Source of the DNA: Phytoactinopolyspora halotolerans
Lineage (GTDB): Bacteria > Actinomycetota > Actinomycetes > Jiangellales > Jiangellaceae
Direction: 5' to 3'
Length of the DNA stretch: 64,000 bases
Assembly (NCBI RefSeq): GCF_010550675.1
Contig: NZ_JAAGOA010000019.1
Location: forward strand, 62,001 to 126,000
Shown here in pieces: positions 52,357-60,688 of the stretch. Positions within the stretch are counted from its first letter, which is position 1. The number at the start of each line of letters is the position of its first letter. Made by a program: the position numbers and the translations under genes. Below the pieces are notes generated by a model that was given only the letters and a program-made list of their open reading frames with translations, did not search any database and was not told where the DNA came from.

Positions 52357-52385
52357 AAGCTAACTGATATCTTATAGGTCGACAA
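52357..52385 (-). promoter_or_regulatory. Sialidase-operon promoter with GntR-type operator
   Basis: On the minus strand TTGTCG (52385-52380), 17 bp, TAGCTT (52362-52357). The spacer contains TAAGATATCAGT, the same word found in the promoter of the divergent GntR gene; 19 of 20 bases match between 52357-52376 and 52624-52643 in inverted orientation. A leader of about 150 nt follows. The remaining 230 bp between the two promoters show nothing else. Confidence 0.65.
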
Positions 52386-52614
52386 GACTTGACTTTCCTG
52401 TCACGACGGGGACAATGCCCGCGTGTAGGCCCTGGCGTCACCGGGTGGAGGCTATGACGGTGCGGTGGCGCCGTCGTCAGTCTGGCGATCGACGCAGTTC
52501 ATAGCCGTTTGTTGCATGGCATTGCGGACTTCTCTCGGGCGCGTGGCGTGGAAGTGCACGGCGGCGGGCCGTCACGTCCGGCGTTGCGGGACGTGCTGTG
52601 ACGAGAGAGCGGTA

Positions 52615-52650
52615 TTGCCTTCTTGTAAGATATCAGTTAGCTTGAGGCCG
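52615..52650 (+). promoter_or_regulatory. Leaderless GntR promoter with its operator
   Basis: TTGCCT (52615-52620), 17 bp, TAGCTT (52638-52643), then 6 nt to the GTG at 52650, so transcription probably begins at the start codon. The operator word TAAGATATCAGTTAGCTT lies between -35 and the end of -10. Confidence 0.65.
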
Positions 52651-53324
52651 TGGAGGAGTCCAAGTTTCTGGCAGCTCAGCAGCGGTTGCGTGAGTACATC
52701 GACCAGAACGGGTTGCGGCCCGGCGACGGGCTGCCGTCCGAGGGTGCGCTCGCGGCTGAACTCGGCATCAGCCGCATCTCTCTGCGGGAGGCGACACGCA
52801 GCCTGCAGACCCTCGGCGTGATCGAGGCCAAGCGTGGCAAGGGCCTGTATGTCAGCGAGTTCTCCTTCCAGCCGATCCTCGACCAGCTGCCCTACGGGAT
52901 GGCGGTGCACGGGGCGTCGCTGCACGAGGTGCTGGTGGTCCGCGAGACGCTGGAGGAGGGGCTCATCGAGTCGGTGGCGAAGCGGATGGGTGCCGACGTC
53001 GTGGACGACCTGGACCGGCTGGTCGACCGGATGGAGGAGGCGGAGCAGACCGGCGGACCGCTCAGCGATATCGACAAGGAGTTCCATCTGCGGCTGTTCG
53101 AGCCGCTCGGCAACCAGCTCGTCACGCACCTGATCGAGATCTTCTGGGTGCTCTCCGATCGGCTTCGGGGCGAGGAACTCGGGGTGCCGCTGCACGTCGC
53201 GGACGTCCATCGCAACATCGTCCGGGCGCTGCGCAACGGCGAACGCCTGGTCCCCGCGATGAGCGCGCATTTCACTGACATCCGCAACCGGATGGAGAAA
53301 CACGAGCGATCCGTGCGGTCCTGA
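52650..53324 (+). CDS. GntR/FCD-family transcription regulator (sialic acid locus)
   Basis: 224 aa. N-terminal winged helix-turn-helix (RLREYIDQNGLRPGDGLPSE, LAAELGISRISLREATRSLQ, then GVIEAKRGKGLYV) and C-terminal FCD all-helical effector domain with metal-site residues (RETLEEGLIESVA, DKEFHLRLFEPLGN, DVHRNIVRALRNGE). FadR-subfamily members repress sugar-acid operons and are released by a ligand such as a sialic acid intermediate. It is divergent from the sialidase operon and 130 bp before the lyase gene, and identical operator words lie at both promoters, so it probably controls itself and the operon. A close paralog is at 55088. Confidence 0.92.
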   Translation: MEESKFLAAQQRLREYIDQNGLRPGDGLPSEGALAAELGISRISLREATRSLQTLGVIEAKRGKGLYVSEFSFQPILDQLPYGMAVHGASLHEVLVVRETLEEGLIESVAKRMGADVVDDLDRLVDRMEEAEQTGGPLSDIDKEFHLRLFEPLGNQLVTHLIEIFWVLSDRLRGEELGVPLHVADVHRNIVRALRNGERLVPAMSAHFTDIRNRMEKHERSVRS

Positions 53325-53453
53325 CGCGGAAGACGGCCGACGCGGACGTGGCCTGACGCGCACGCGTTCTGACGCGGAGAACTCCTGACGCGGAAGACGA
53401 GGCGATCCAAGACGTACGCGGCGCCCAGCCGGGGCGCCCGCGGGAGAACAGCC

Positions 53454-54413
53454 GTGCCGACGACGGCACACGGTACGCAGGAGGTGGCCGGTTTGGACCG
53501 GACCGACGAGTCAGCTCGCACCCGAACACCGGGCCCGCGTGGGGTTTTCTGTCCGATCATCACACCGCTCGACGCCGACGAACGACTCGACGAGGCTGCG
53601 CTGCGCGGGCACGTCGAACGTCTGGTCGGCGGCGTGGACGGGATCATGGTGCTGGGAACCGGTGGTGAGCTGCCGATTCTCCGGGACGACGTGGCGAGCG
53701 GTGCGATCGAGGTGGTCGCCGATCAGTTGGCGGGCCGGCTGCCGCTCGCCTGCGGCATCGGGGACGCCGGGACGGCGCGCGCGGTGGACCGGGCGGCACG
53801 GGCCAAGGAGGCGGGTGCGGATTACGCCGCGGTCTGCGGCCCGTATTATTACCGTGCTGACTCGCAGGCCGTGACCAGGCATTTCGCCATGATCGCGGAC
53901 GCATCCAGCCTGCCTGTGGTGCTGTATAACATCCCGAAGTGCACGCACACTCCGCTCGACCGTGACGCCGTGCTGGCACTGGCCGACCACCCGAACATCG
54001 TCGGGATCAAGGACTCCACCGGCGACCGGGACTTCTTCGACTGGCTGCTGGCCGCGCGGGAACGGACCGGCTGGACCGTGCTTCAAGGGACCGCCGAGAA
54101 ACGTGCCAGCGAGTACTGGCGATCCGGCATGGACGGCTACGTGTCTGGGTTGGAGAACGTGGCGCCCGGAACCATGCGGGCGCTGGCGCAGGCGGTAGCG
54201 GCCGGCGACGACGGACAGGCGGCCGCGTTGCAGGAACGGATCGACGCTCTCGTTGACCTCGGCGGGCGGCACTTCTGGCTGTCGGTGATCAAAGGTGCCG
54301 TCGCCGAACAGGGCCTTGGCGGCGGCACGGTTGCGGCGCCTCTGCCGTCGCTGGACGAGGCTGCCCGCGCCGACGTCCGGGAGACGCTTGACCGGATCGG
54401 GCTACTCGCCTGA
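53454..54413 (+). CDS. N-acetylneuraminate lyase/DapA-family aldolase
   Basis: Class I aldolase of the DHDPS/NAL superfamily, 319 aa; in this context it most likely splits N-acetylneuraminate to ManNAc and pyruvate. FCPIITPLDADERLDEAALR starts the barrel; GTGGE at 68-72 replaces the usual GTTGE/GSTGE; Tyr158 in VVLYNIPK and the Schiff-base Lys186 in IVGIKDSTGD are present. GTG 53454 follows GGGAGAA. The 130 bp before it contain five short copies of a CTGACGCGGA word (53330-53400). Other DapA-type substrates such as ketodeoxy sugar acids cannot be excluded. Confidence 0.85.
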   Translation: MPTTAHGTQEVAGLDRTDESARTRTPGPRGVFCPIITPLDADERLDEAALRGHVERLVGGVDGIMVLGTGGELPILRDDVASGAIEVVADQLAGRLPLACGIGDAGTARAVDRAARAKEAGADYAAVCGPYYYRADSQAVTRHFAMIADASSLPVVLYNIPKCTHTPLDRDAVLALADHPNIVGIKDSTGDRDFFDWLLAARERTGWTVLQGTAEKRASEYWRSGMDGYVSGLENVAPGTMRALAQAVAAGDDGQAAALQERIDALVDLGGRHFWLSVIKGAVAEQGLGGGTVAAPLPSLDEAARADVRETLDRIGLLA

Positions 54414-54421
54414 GCAGTGAG

Positions 54422-54973
54422 TCAGGACAGGCTGCGCGCCCGCGACGACGGCAGTCCCGCCCGGTCCGGCACCACGTTGCGCAGCCCGCGCAGCCACTCA
54501 TCCGGCGGGTCGGGCCACCAGCGGCCGGACGACAGGGTGGACAGCGCGCCGCTCACCGCCGTCGTCGTGGCCGCGGTTGGAACGACGCGCGCGGGGGATA
54601 CGCCGGCGAGGACACCGAACCACCAGTGTTTGCGGGTGTCCGCCAGCGAATCCGGGTCGAGGACGATGTAGTAGTCGGGGAGGGACACGTCTTGACGACG
54701 CAACGCCGCCAGCGCGGCTTCGACGGCCACCTCCAGCGTGCCCGGTTCACCCTTGCCGTCGAAGAAGCCGGTCCACGCCGCGGCCACGTCGGCGAGCGGG
54801 TCGGCGTCGTGGACGACGTACGCGGCGTGGCTCTGCGCCGCGCGCCGGTGCGGAGACTCGTCGCTATCGCCCGACGTGATGCCGCGGACATTGGCAAGGC
54901 TGTCGAGCCGGTTGACCATGGCGGACGAGTCCGCACCTACCAGGACCGCCACCGTGCTATTCGGCCGGGACAT
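54422..54973 (-). CDS. Conserved hypothetical protein
   Basis: 183 aa, no signal peptide or membrane span. I do not recognise a named family. Visible features: a Rossmann-like start STVAVLVGADSSAMVNRLDS, an Asp-rich AAYVVHDADPLADVAAAWTG, LPDYYIVLDPDSLADTRKHW and a basic region near PARVVP, then SSGRWWPDPPDEWLRGL. It is convergent to the lyase gene with only 8 bp between the stops. Codon use is like its neighbours, so it is probably a real gene. Confidence 0.7.
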   Translation of the reverse strand: MSRPNSTVAVLVGADSSAMVNRLDSLANVRGITSGDSDESPHRRAAQSHAAYVVHDADPLADVAAAWTGFFDGKGEPGTLEVAVEAALAALRRQDVSLPDYYIVLDPDSLADTRKHWWFGVLAGVSPARVVPTAATTTAVSGALSTLSSGRWWPDPPDEWLRGLRNVVPDRAGLPSSRARSLS

Positions 54974-55052
54974 GATCTCGAGTCTAGGTCCGCAGCTGTG
55001 ACGAGCCGGGGCACGGGCGCATGCGTTCTTCGGACATCGGCGTGAACAGGAG

Positions 55053-55088
55053 CTGGACTGTTGTCAGAGATCAGATACCTTAGGCGCG
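55053..55088 (+). promoter_or_regulatory. Leaderless promoter/operator of the second GntR gene
   Basis: CTGGAC (55053-55058), 17 bp, TACCTT (55076-55081), then 6 nt to GTG 55088: the same spacing as the GntR promoter at 52615. AGAGATCAGATACCTT aligns with AGATATCAGTTAGCTT of the other promoter at 13 of 16 positions. Confidence 0.55.
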
Positions 55089-55765
55089 TGCGTCATGGAG
55101 AGATGTTCCGGGAATCGCAGGCACGGCTGCGGGCTTACATCGAGGACCACGGTCTGGCTGCGGGGGACGCGTTGCCGCCGGAGGGCAAGCTGGCTGAGGA
55201 GTTGGGAATCAGCCGGCTCTCGTTACGTGAGGCGACGCGTAGCCTGCAGACCCTCGGTGTGATCGAGGCTCGTCCGGGGCGAGGCCTGTTCGTCAGCGAC
55301 TTTTCCTTCCGGCCCATCTTGGAGCAGTTGCCCTATGGGCTGGCGGTGGGCGGAGCCGCATTGTCCGAGGTTCTGGTCGTGCGGCAAGCGCTGGAGGAGG
55401 GGCTGATCGAGGTGGCGGCGAAGCACCTCGGCCCGGATGACTGGGACGAGCTCGACGCCTTGGTGGATGAGATGGCGCGCTGTGAGGCCGACGGTGAGCC
55501 GGTGGCGCCGGTCGATCGGGCCTTCCATCGCCGCCTCTACGAGCCGCTCGGCAACCGACTGGTGTCGTCGATGATCGACCTGTTCTGGGAGTTGCTGCAC
55601 CGGCTCAGTGACTCGGTCCCGGAGATCCCGGATCGTCGTCATCCAGCCGACGTGCACCGCAGGATTGTCACCGCGCTTCGGGCCGGTGACGGGCTGACGG
55701 ACGCGATGCGCGGCCATTTCGTCCACATCCACGAGCGCCTCGCCGCGATCGACGCACCGAAGTGA
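55088..55765 (+). CDS. GntR/FCD-family transcription regulator (paralog)
   Basis: 225 aa, strongly similar to the regulator at 52650 throughout: LRAYIEDHGLAAGDALPPEG, LAEELGISRLSLREATRSLQ, GVIEARPGRGLFVSDFSFRP, and an FCD domain with QALEEGLIEVAAKHL, FHRRLYEPLGNRLVSS and DVHRRIVTALRAGDG. GTG 55088 gives the same N-terminal length as the paralog and the same -10 to start spacing; the TTG at 55061 would put the operator inside the gene. It has no obvious target operon beside it, so it may regulate the sialic acid genes as well or a distant locus. Confidence 0.9.
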   Translation: MRHGEMFRESQARLRAYIEDHGLAAGDALPPEGKLAEELGISRLSLREATRSLQTLGVIEARPGRGLFVSDFSFRPILEQLPYGLAVGGAALSEVLVVRQALEEGLIEVAAKHLGPDDWDELDALVDEMARCEADGEPVAPVDRAFHRRLYEPLGNRLVSSMIDLFWELLHRLSDSVPEIPDRRHPADVHRRIVTALRAGDGLTDAMRGHFVHIHERLAAIDAPK

Positions 55766-55923
55766 CCCGCACCGCCCACATGCCGCCGCGTGCGAGCGGT
55801 ATCTTCCGCTACCGTGCTTGAACGGTTCGGGACCCATCCGCCCTTAACAACGGTGCGCCAAGGACGCGAACAGAGTGAATGAAAACCGTCGGGTGGCTGA
55901 TAACGTACCTGGTCATGAAGTGT

Positions 55924-55955
55924 GCTCCCCGCGCACGGTTGGAGTAGCGGGGAGC
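55924..55955. terminator. Hairpin between convergent GntR and VOC genes
   Basis: GCTCCCCGC (55924-55932) and GCGGGGAGC (55947-55955) form a perfect 9 bp stem with a 14-nt loop, 28 bp after the VOC stop on the minus strand. Confidence 0.6.
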
Positions 55956-55982
55956 CTGCGGTACCTCGTCTTCACTGATCGG

Positions 55983-56408
55983 TCAGTTGCCGTCCCATTG
56001 TGCTTCGACATCAAGAACCCAGGTGATGCCGTAGCGGTCGGTGAGCATCCCGTACAGCGGTGCCCACTGCGCCGCAGCCAGCGGGACGACGATCGTGGCG
56101 TCCTCGCTGAGTTTGTTCCAGTAGCCGGTGATCTCCTCGGCGTCGGCTCCGCGCACGGAGACGAAGAACGGGATCGTCCCGGGATGCCAGTCGGTGTGGG
56201 AGGGCACGTCATAGGCCATGACCCGGAAACCCGCATCGGAGGCTACTTGGCCCCACATGATCTGGTCTGCTTCTTCGGAGACGGTGACGTTCCCCGCGTC
56301 GGCGTAGGTGATGGCGGTCAGGTTTCCGCCGAAAACGGACTGGTAGAACTCCAGGGCTTGGCGCGCCTGACCACGAAGGTTCAGGTGAGGAGTGACGTGG
56401 ACGGACAT
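55983..56408 (-). CDS. VOC-superfamily (PhnB-like) protein
   Basis: 141 aa glyoxalase/bleomycin-resistance fold of the PhnB type: VHVTPHLNLRGQARQALEFY, FGGNLTAITYAD, PFFVSVRGADAEEITGYWNK and WAPLYGMLTDRYGITWVLDV. Such proteins are seldom assigned a substrate. ATG 56408 follows AAGGGAG by 8 nt; the frame extends to 56492 without conservation. It is divergent from a WYL regulator 116 bp away, the common pairing for this type. Confidence 0.88.
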   Translation of the reverse strand: MSVHVTPHLNLRGQARQALEFYQSVFGGNLTAITYADAGNVTVSEEADQIMWGQVASDAGFRVMAYDVPSHTDWHPGTIPFFVSVRGADAEEITGYWNKLSEDATIVVPLAAAQWAPLYGMLTDRYGITWVLDVEAQWDGN

Positions 56409-56524
56409 GTGCTGGACTCCCTTGCGTGGATGGATGAAACGCGACGCTTCTTCTGAGGTCGCGTCTGCAAGACTTCCAGCAGTAGCGGTCATATTCGGTC
56501 CTCTACTCCCACTAATCTGGTGCC

Positions 56525-57502
56525 ATGTCCAGGCCGACTTCTCGCCTGCTGTATTTGCTCTCCCTGCTGCAGATGCGCCGTGACTGGCCGGGCTCCGTCC
56601 TGGCTGAACGTCTCGATGTCACCCCCAGGACGGTCCGCCGCGACGTCGAGCGCCTGCGGGAAATGGGATACCGGATCACCGCTATGAAAGGTCCGGACGG
56701 TGGGTATCGCCTCGACGCGGGCGCCGAGCTCCCGCCGATGCTGTTCGACGACGAACAGGCTGTGGCGTTGGTGGTTGCGCTGCGGGCCGCCTCAGCCAGC
56801 GGAATCGGCATCGACGAACCCGCCGCTCGGGCATTGGCCTCCATCCGGCACGTACTGCCGACGCGGTTGCGACACCGGGTCGACACCATCGACGTCAGCA
56901 CGATCCCCGCCACTGGATCATCACCCCCGCCTGCCGTCGATCCAGAAGTCCTTGTGGCGGTCAGCGCCGCCACGCACCGCCGCGAAGTCCTACGCTTCGC
57001 CTACGCTTCCGATACCGCCGACCGTCCTGCCCGTCGCGTGGAACCACACCACGTGGTGACCGCATCGGGACGGTGGTACCTGCTCGCCTGGGATCTGAAT
57101 GAGGACGACTGGCGGATCTACCGCCTCGATCGCATGGCACCTCGCACACCCACCGGCCCACAGTTCGCTCCCCGTGACGTTCCCGGGAGTAACCCCGGAA
57201 CGTATGTCGCCGCGCGATTCAAGGGCTCGGGTCACGCCGATCAGTGGCCGTGCGTCGGCGAAGCCACTCTTGCCCTGCCCCCTGAGCAGGTGATTCCTTT
57301 CGCCGGCGACGGCGTCGTGACCGCCGTCGGACACGACAAGTGCCGCCTCAGAGCAGGGTCATGGTCGTGGACGGCGCTTGCCACGTGGTTCGGCCGGTTC
57401 GACGCCGAGATCACTGACGTCGCCCCTGAAGAGCTCGCCCACGCCTTCACTACTCTCGCGGACCGCTTCCGTCGAGCGCGAGCCTTGCACCGCGCAGAGT
57501 GA
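56525..57502 (+). CDS. YafY-type HTH/WYL-domain regulator
   Basis: 325 aa. N-terminal HTH (SRLLYLLSLLQMRRDWPGSV, LAERLDVTPRTVRRDVERLR), linker DGGYRLDAG, and a WYL domain with RREVLRFAYASD, RVEPHHVVTASGRWYLLAWD and DDWRIYRLDRM, then a WCX-like C-terminus. Such proteins often sense a ligand and control the divergent gene, here the VOC protein. The stop codon TGA (57500-57502) lies in a degenerate palindromic repeat. Confidence 0.9.
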   Translation: MSRPTSRLLYLLSLLQMRRDWPGSVLAERLDVTPRTVRRDVERLREMGYRITAMKGPDGGYRLDAGAELPPMLFDDEQAVALVVALRAASASGIGIDEPAARALASIRHVLPTRLRHRVDTIDVSTIPATGSSPPPAVDPEVLVAVSAATHRREVLRFAYASDTADRPARRVEPHHVVTASGRWYLLAWDLNEDDWRIYRLDRMAPRTPTGPQFAPRDVPGSNPGTYVAARFKGSGHADQWPCVGEATLALPPEQVIPFAGDGVVTAVGHDKCRLRAGSWSWTALATWFGRFDAEITDVAPEELAHAFTTLADRFRRARALHRAE

Positions 57503-57551
57503 TCATGAACGCTCACTGAGGTGCGAGCCCGACTGATCGTTCATGAAGATC
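57500..57551. repeat. Degenerate family B-like repeat
   Basis: TGATCATGAACG (57500-57511) faces CGATCTTCATGAACG on the other strand (57551-57537). CATGAACG pairs perfectly (57504-57511 with 57538-57545), with a small insertion before the outer GATC. The loop sequence is not conserved. Both flanking stop codons (57500-57502 plus strand, 57515-57513 minus strand) are inside it. Confidence 0.6.
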
Positions 57552-58514
57552 GGGCGAAGCCGAGGCATTACGGGTCTCAGGCCGGCGGCCGAGGTGCTTC
57601 TCGAACCAGTGCTGGGCGTGCGGCGTGGGTCCGTACTGGTCGATCGCTGCGTAGCCGGCGCTGCGGTACAGGGCGATGGCCTCGTCGAGGACGCCGTGTG
57701 TCGCAAGCCGGAGCACACGCAGATCCATGCCGGCGGCGTGGACCTCGATCTCGTGGAGCAGCCGCCGTCCCAGGCCGATGCCGCGGGCGCCGGGATGGAC
57801 CCACATGTGCCGGATCTCGCCGACGTCCGGCTCGATCACCCGGACGGCGACGCAGCCGCGCGCCTCGCCGTCCTCGGTGGCGACGAGCAGAGCTCCGGCG
57901 TCACCGCTGAGCTCACGGGCGCTGACCAGGTCGGCGTCGTCGAAACCCTCCGGGAATCGTTGCCGAAGCTCGTCGGCGAACGCGGACAGGCAGCGACGCG
58001 CGGCTTCCGACGACGGATCGACAGCGCCGACCTCGATCGCGGAGAGCCGGAGCAGATGACGGGCTCGGTCCGTCGCGCTCACCAGCTGCTCCTGCTGCGC
58101 GGCCGGTAACCCGGACAGTAGCCGGTTCGCCAGCCCGGTCGCGCGTTCGTTCAGGTCATCCAGCTCGCGCCGGCCGTCGTCGGTGAGCGTGGCCACGCGC
58201 ACCCGGCCGTCGTCGGGACTGGGCCCCACCGCGACCAGCCCTTGCCGTTCCAGCGAGCGGATGAGCCGGCTGAGGAATCCCGAGTCGAGGCCGAGACGCA
58301 CGCGCAGGTCGCGGAGGTCCACACCCTGACCGATCTCGAACAGGACGCGGGCCTCGCTCAGCGGGCGGTTCTGCCCGAGGTAGCGATCCGACAGGATGCC
58401 GACCCGCTGCGTGTAGTAGCGATTGAATTCACGCAGGCGTTCGGCACGATCACGTTGCTCATGGTGTGCACGTTGTGCCCGCTGCGGGTGGACGTCGTCG
58501 CCAGAGCTGGTCAT
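57513..58514 (-). CDS. MarR-type regulator fused to a GNAT acetyltransferase
   Basis: 333 aa. Residues about 25-160 are a MarR winged helix (EFNRYYTQRVGILSDRYLGQ, ARVLFEIGQG, RVRLGLDSGFLSRLIRSLER, then VAVGPSPDDGRVRVATLTDD). Residues about 170-310 are a GNAT domain with ARGCVAVRVIEPDVGEIRHM and the acetyl-CoA loop HPGARGIGLGRRLLHEIE, then LYRSAGYAAIDQYG. This fusion occurs in many actinobacteria; the acetyl target is unknown. A perfect palindrome lies 7 bp upstream of ATG 58514, consistent with autoregulation. It is divergent from the aminotransferase gene. Confidence 0.92.
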   Translation of the reverse strand: MTSSGDDVHPQRAQRAHHEQRDRAERLREFNRYYTQRVGILSDRYLGQNRPLSEARVLFEIGQGVDLRDLRVRLGLDSGFLSRLIRSLERQGLVAVGPSPDDGRVRVATLTDDGRRELDDLNERATGLANRLLSGLPAAQQEQLVSATDRARHLLRLSAIEVGAVDPSSEAARRCLSAFADELRQRFPEGFDDADLVSARELSGDAGALLVATEDGEARGCVAVRVIEPDVGEIRHMWVHPGARGIGLGRRLLHEIEVHAAGMDLRVLRLATHGVLDEAIALYRSAGYAAIDQYGPTPHAQHWFEKHLGRRPETRNASASPDLHERSVGLAPQ

Positions 58515-58521
58515 GCCGACA

Positions 58522-58543
58522 TTATCTGACTATAGTCAGATAA
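58522..58543. promoter_or_regulatory. Perfect 22 bp palindrome, probable MarR operator
   Basis: The half TTATCTGACTA at 58522-58532 is followed directly by its exact complement to 58543. On the minus strand it overlaps a GATAAT -10 that ends 6 nt before the ATG, so the MarR-GNAT message is likely leaderless and repressed by its product. Confidence 0.75.
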
Positions 58544-58733
58544 ATTCCAGAGGTTGCCCGCATCGGCGCCGCCACAGACACACCGACGTGCGCCGACGTC
58601 GCGAATCACCATGCGCGGGGCAATCGGAGCCTTTGTACCCACGGGTGCACGACCTGCGACGTGGCTACGGATCCGCCTCAGCAGCGTCGTTCAGCGTGCG
58701 CCCACAAGGGGGCGCCGGGGTAGGAGGTATGTC

Positions 58734-59936
58734 ATGGTCGATTGGGCTGCGCACGCGGCCGCACGGACGAGCCGGCTGAAACCGTCGGCGATCCGGGAGA
58801 TCCTCAAGCTCACGCAGCGCGGGGACGTCATCTCGTTCGCCGGTGGCTTGCCGTCGCCGGATCTCTTCCCGACGACGACGATCGGCGCCGCCACCGAGCG
58901 GGTGCTACGCCGCCACGGGGCGACCGCGTTGCAGTACAGCACCACGGAAGGCCATCCGCCGCTGCGCGAATGGGTGGCGGCGCGCTACGCGAACGTCGCG
59001 GCCGACGACGTGCAGATCGTCTCCGGGTCGCAGCAGGGCCTGGACCTGGTGGCCAAGTGTTATCTCGATCCGGGGGACGCCGTCGTCGTCGCGGCGCCCA
59101 CCTACACCGGCGCGTTGCGGGCTTTCGATCCCTACCAGGTCCGGTACCGCACGGTCGAGACCGACGACGACGGCATGGTCCCCGAGGCGCTGGAGGCCGC
59201 ACTCGCCGCCGGCGCGAAACTGCTCTACGTCATACCGAACTTCGACAACCCGACCGGAACCCACCTGAGCCTCGAGCGGCGCCATGCCGTCGTGGAGCTG
59301 GCAGGCAGGTACGGGGTGCCGATCCTGGAGGACGATCCCTACGGCGAGCTGCGGTTCGAAGGTGCCGAGCTGCCGCACCTGCGCGACCTTGCACCGGAGC
59401 GGGTGATCCACGCCGGTACGTTCTCCAAGACGCTGGTCCCAGGGTTCCGGCTGGCATGGCTGATCGCGTCCCCGGAAGCGCTGGAGCCGATCCGACGCGC
59501 GAAGCAGGCGGCTGACCTGCACACGTCCACGTTCGTGCAGGCGATCGCGGTGGAGATCACCGCCGACGGCTTCCTCGACGAACACCTCGTCAAGATCCGC
59601 GACCACTACCGCAGCCAGCGTGGATACCTGCTGGACGCACTCGACCGGGAACTGGGCGGCGGCGACGGCTTCCACTGGACCCGGCCGAGCGGCGGAATGT
59701 TCGTCTGGATGACCGTCCCGTCCGCCGCCGACGGCACGCCGGCGGACACCACTGCGCTGGCGCACGACGCGGTGGCCGCCGGCGTCGCGTACGTGCCGGG
59801 GGAGTCGTTCTACCCTGACGGCGGTGGTCTGGACGGGCTGCGGCTGAGCTACTCGGTGGCGACCCCTGAGCAGATCAACACCGGCATCGCGAGGCTCGGC
59901 GAACTGCTCCGTCGAGCGACATTGAGAGATGTTTAG
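58734..59936 (+). CDS. PLP-dependent class I/II aminotransferase (LysN/2-aminoadipate type)
   Basis: 400 aa fold-type I aminotransferase. ISFAGGLPSPDLFP and LQYSTTEGHPPLREWVAARY at the N-terminus are typical of the MocR/LysN-like group; IVSGSQQGLDLVAK binds the phosphate, PNFDNPTGTHLSLERR carries the conserved Asn-Pro, ILEDDPYGELRF the Asp and Tyr, and AGTFSKTLVPGFRLAW the PLP Lys232. ATG 58734 is 6 nt after AGGAGG; the open frame upstream to 58554 is discarded. It may be controlled by the divergent MarR-GNAT protein. Confidence 0.9.
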   Translation: MVDWAAHAAARTSRLKPSAIREILKLTQRGDVISFAGGLPSPDLFPTTTIGAATERVLRRHGATALQYSTTEGHPPLREWVAARYANVAADDVQIVSGSQQGLDLVAKCYLDPGDAVVVAAPTYTGALRAFDPYQVRYRTVETDDDGMVPEALEAALAAGAKLLYVIPNFDNPTGTHLSLERRHAVVELAGRYGVPILEDDPYGELRFEGAELPHLRDLAPERVIHAGTFSKTLVPGFRLAWLIASPEALEPIRRAKQAADLHTSTFVQAIAVEITADGFLDEHLVKIRDHYRSQRGYLLDALDRELGGGDGFHWTRPSGGMFVWMTVPSAADGTPADTTALAHDAVAAGVAYVPGESFYPDGGGLDGLRLSYSVATPEQINTGIARLGELLRRATLRDV

Positions 59937-59937
59937 T

Positions 59938-59946
59938 TGTGGATAA
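59938..59946 (-). promoter_or_regulatory. Third TTATCCACA site
   Basis: TGTGGATAA on the plus strand, 1 bp after the aminotransferase stop and 127 bp before the Uma2 ATG. It is the reverse complement of the sites at 8582 and 45697. Functional meaning is unknown. Confidence 0.35.
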
Positions 59947-60073
59947 CTCTGTCAGTAGCTGTTGGCTGTGTCATGCTTGTCAGTGATCTTACTTCTGCGT
60001 GAGAGATGGGGTGTCACTGTGGCAAACGGTATGATCGTGAGTGCAGCAGGACAGAGACGGATGGAGGTGTGTG

Positions 60074-60598
60074 ATGACCATCCTCGAGCTGCCGGAAGCC
60101 ATGCACTGGACGCCGAGTGCGCTCGAGCGGCTACCGGCGGACTTCCGCTATGAAGTGCGGGAAGGCAATCTCGTTGTGATGGCCGCAGCCATGCGTCCGT
60201 GGCATGCGGACGCTCAGATCCGTCTCGTCAACCTTCTTCGGCAACAGGGTCGGCATGCTTACATCGAGCAGGGTGTGGAGCTCGGCCCAGGGGAACTTCG
60301 CACGTGCGATGTGGGCGTGTACCACAAGGCGCCTGGGGGAGATGCGGCGTATCGGCCGGCGTCGGATTTCGCGCTGCTGGTCGAAGTTGTCTCGACAAGT
60401 TCAGTGCGAGAGGACCGGGGAATCAAGCCTGCCCTGTACGCGACCGCCGGCGTGCCCGAGTTTTGGCGTGTCGAGGAGAGCGACGACGGGCGGGCGATCG
60501 TCCACCGGCATCAACTCACACATGCCGTCGATGGTTCGCCGACCTATGTTGAGACGGATGTGACCGCGCTGGACACGCTGGAGGAGAGCGCCTCGTAG
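60074..60598 (+). CDS. Uma2-family (DUF820) PD-(D/E)XK protein
   Basis: 174 aa. Uma2 proteins have a restriction-endonuclease-like fold; their biological role is mostly unknown. Motifs: LPADFRYEVREGNLVVMAAA near the N-terminus, LRTCDVGVY (catalytic Asp region), FALLVEVVSTSSVREDRG (Glu-x-Val) and IKPALYATAGVPEFWRVEE. ATG 60074 follows GGAGG by 6 nt; an ATG at 60041 is less likely. It stands alone between a plus-strand aminotransferase and a minus-strand transporter. Confidence 0.88.
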   Translation: MTILELPEAMHWTPSALERLPADFRYEVREGNLVVMAAAMRPWHADAQIRLVNLLRQQGRHAYIEQGVELGPGELRTCDVGVYHKAPGGDAAYRPASDFALLVEVVSTSSVREDRGIKPALYATAGVPEFWRVEESDDGRAIVHRHQLTHAVDGSPTYVETDVTALDTLEESAS

Positions 60599-60688
60599 GG
60601 CCGCCCGGGTTCAGCGTGCCCCGGCAATGCCGGTGACGGCCGGCCGGCGGGTCATCGCCAGCGGCGCGCCGTAACCAGCAGTCCGGAA

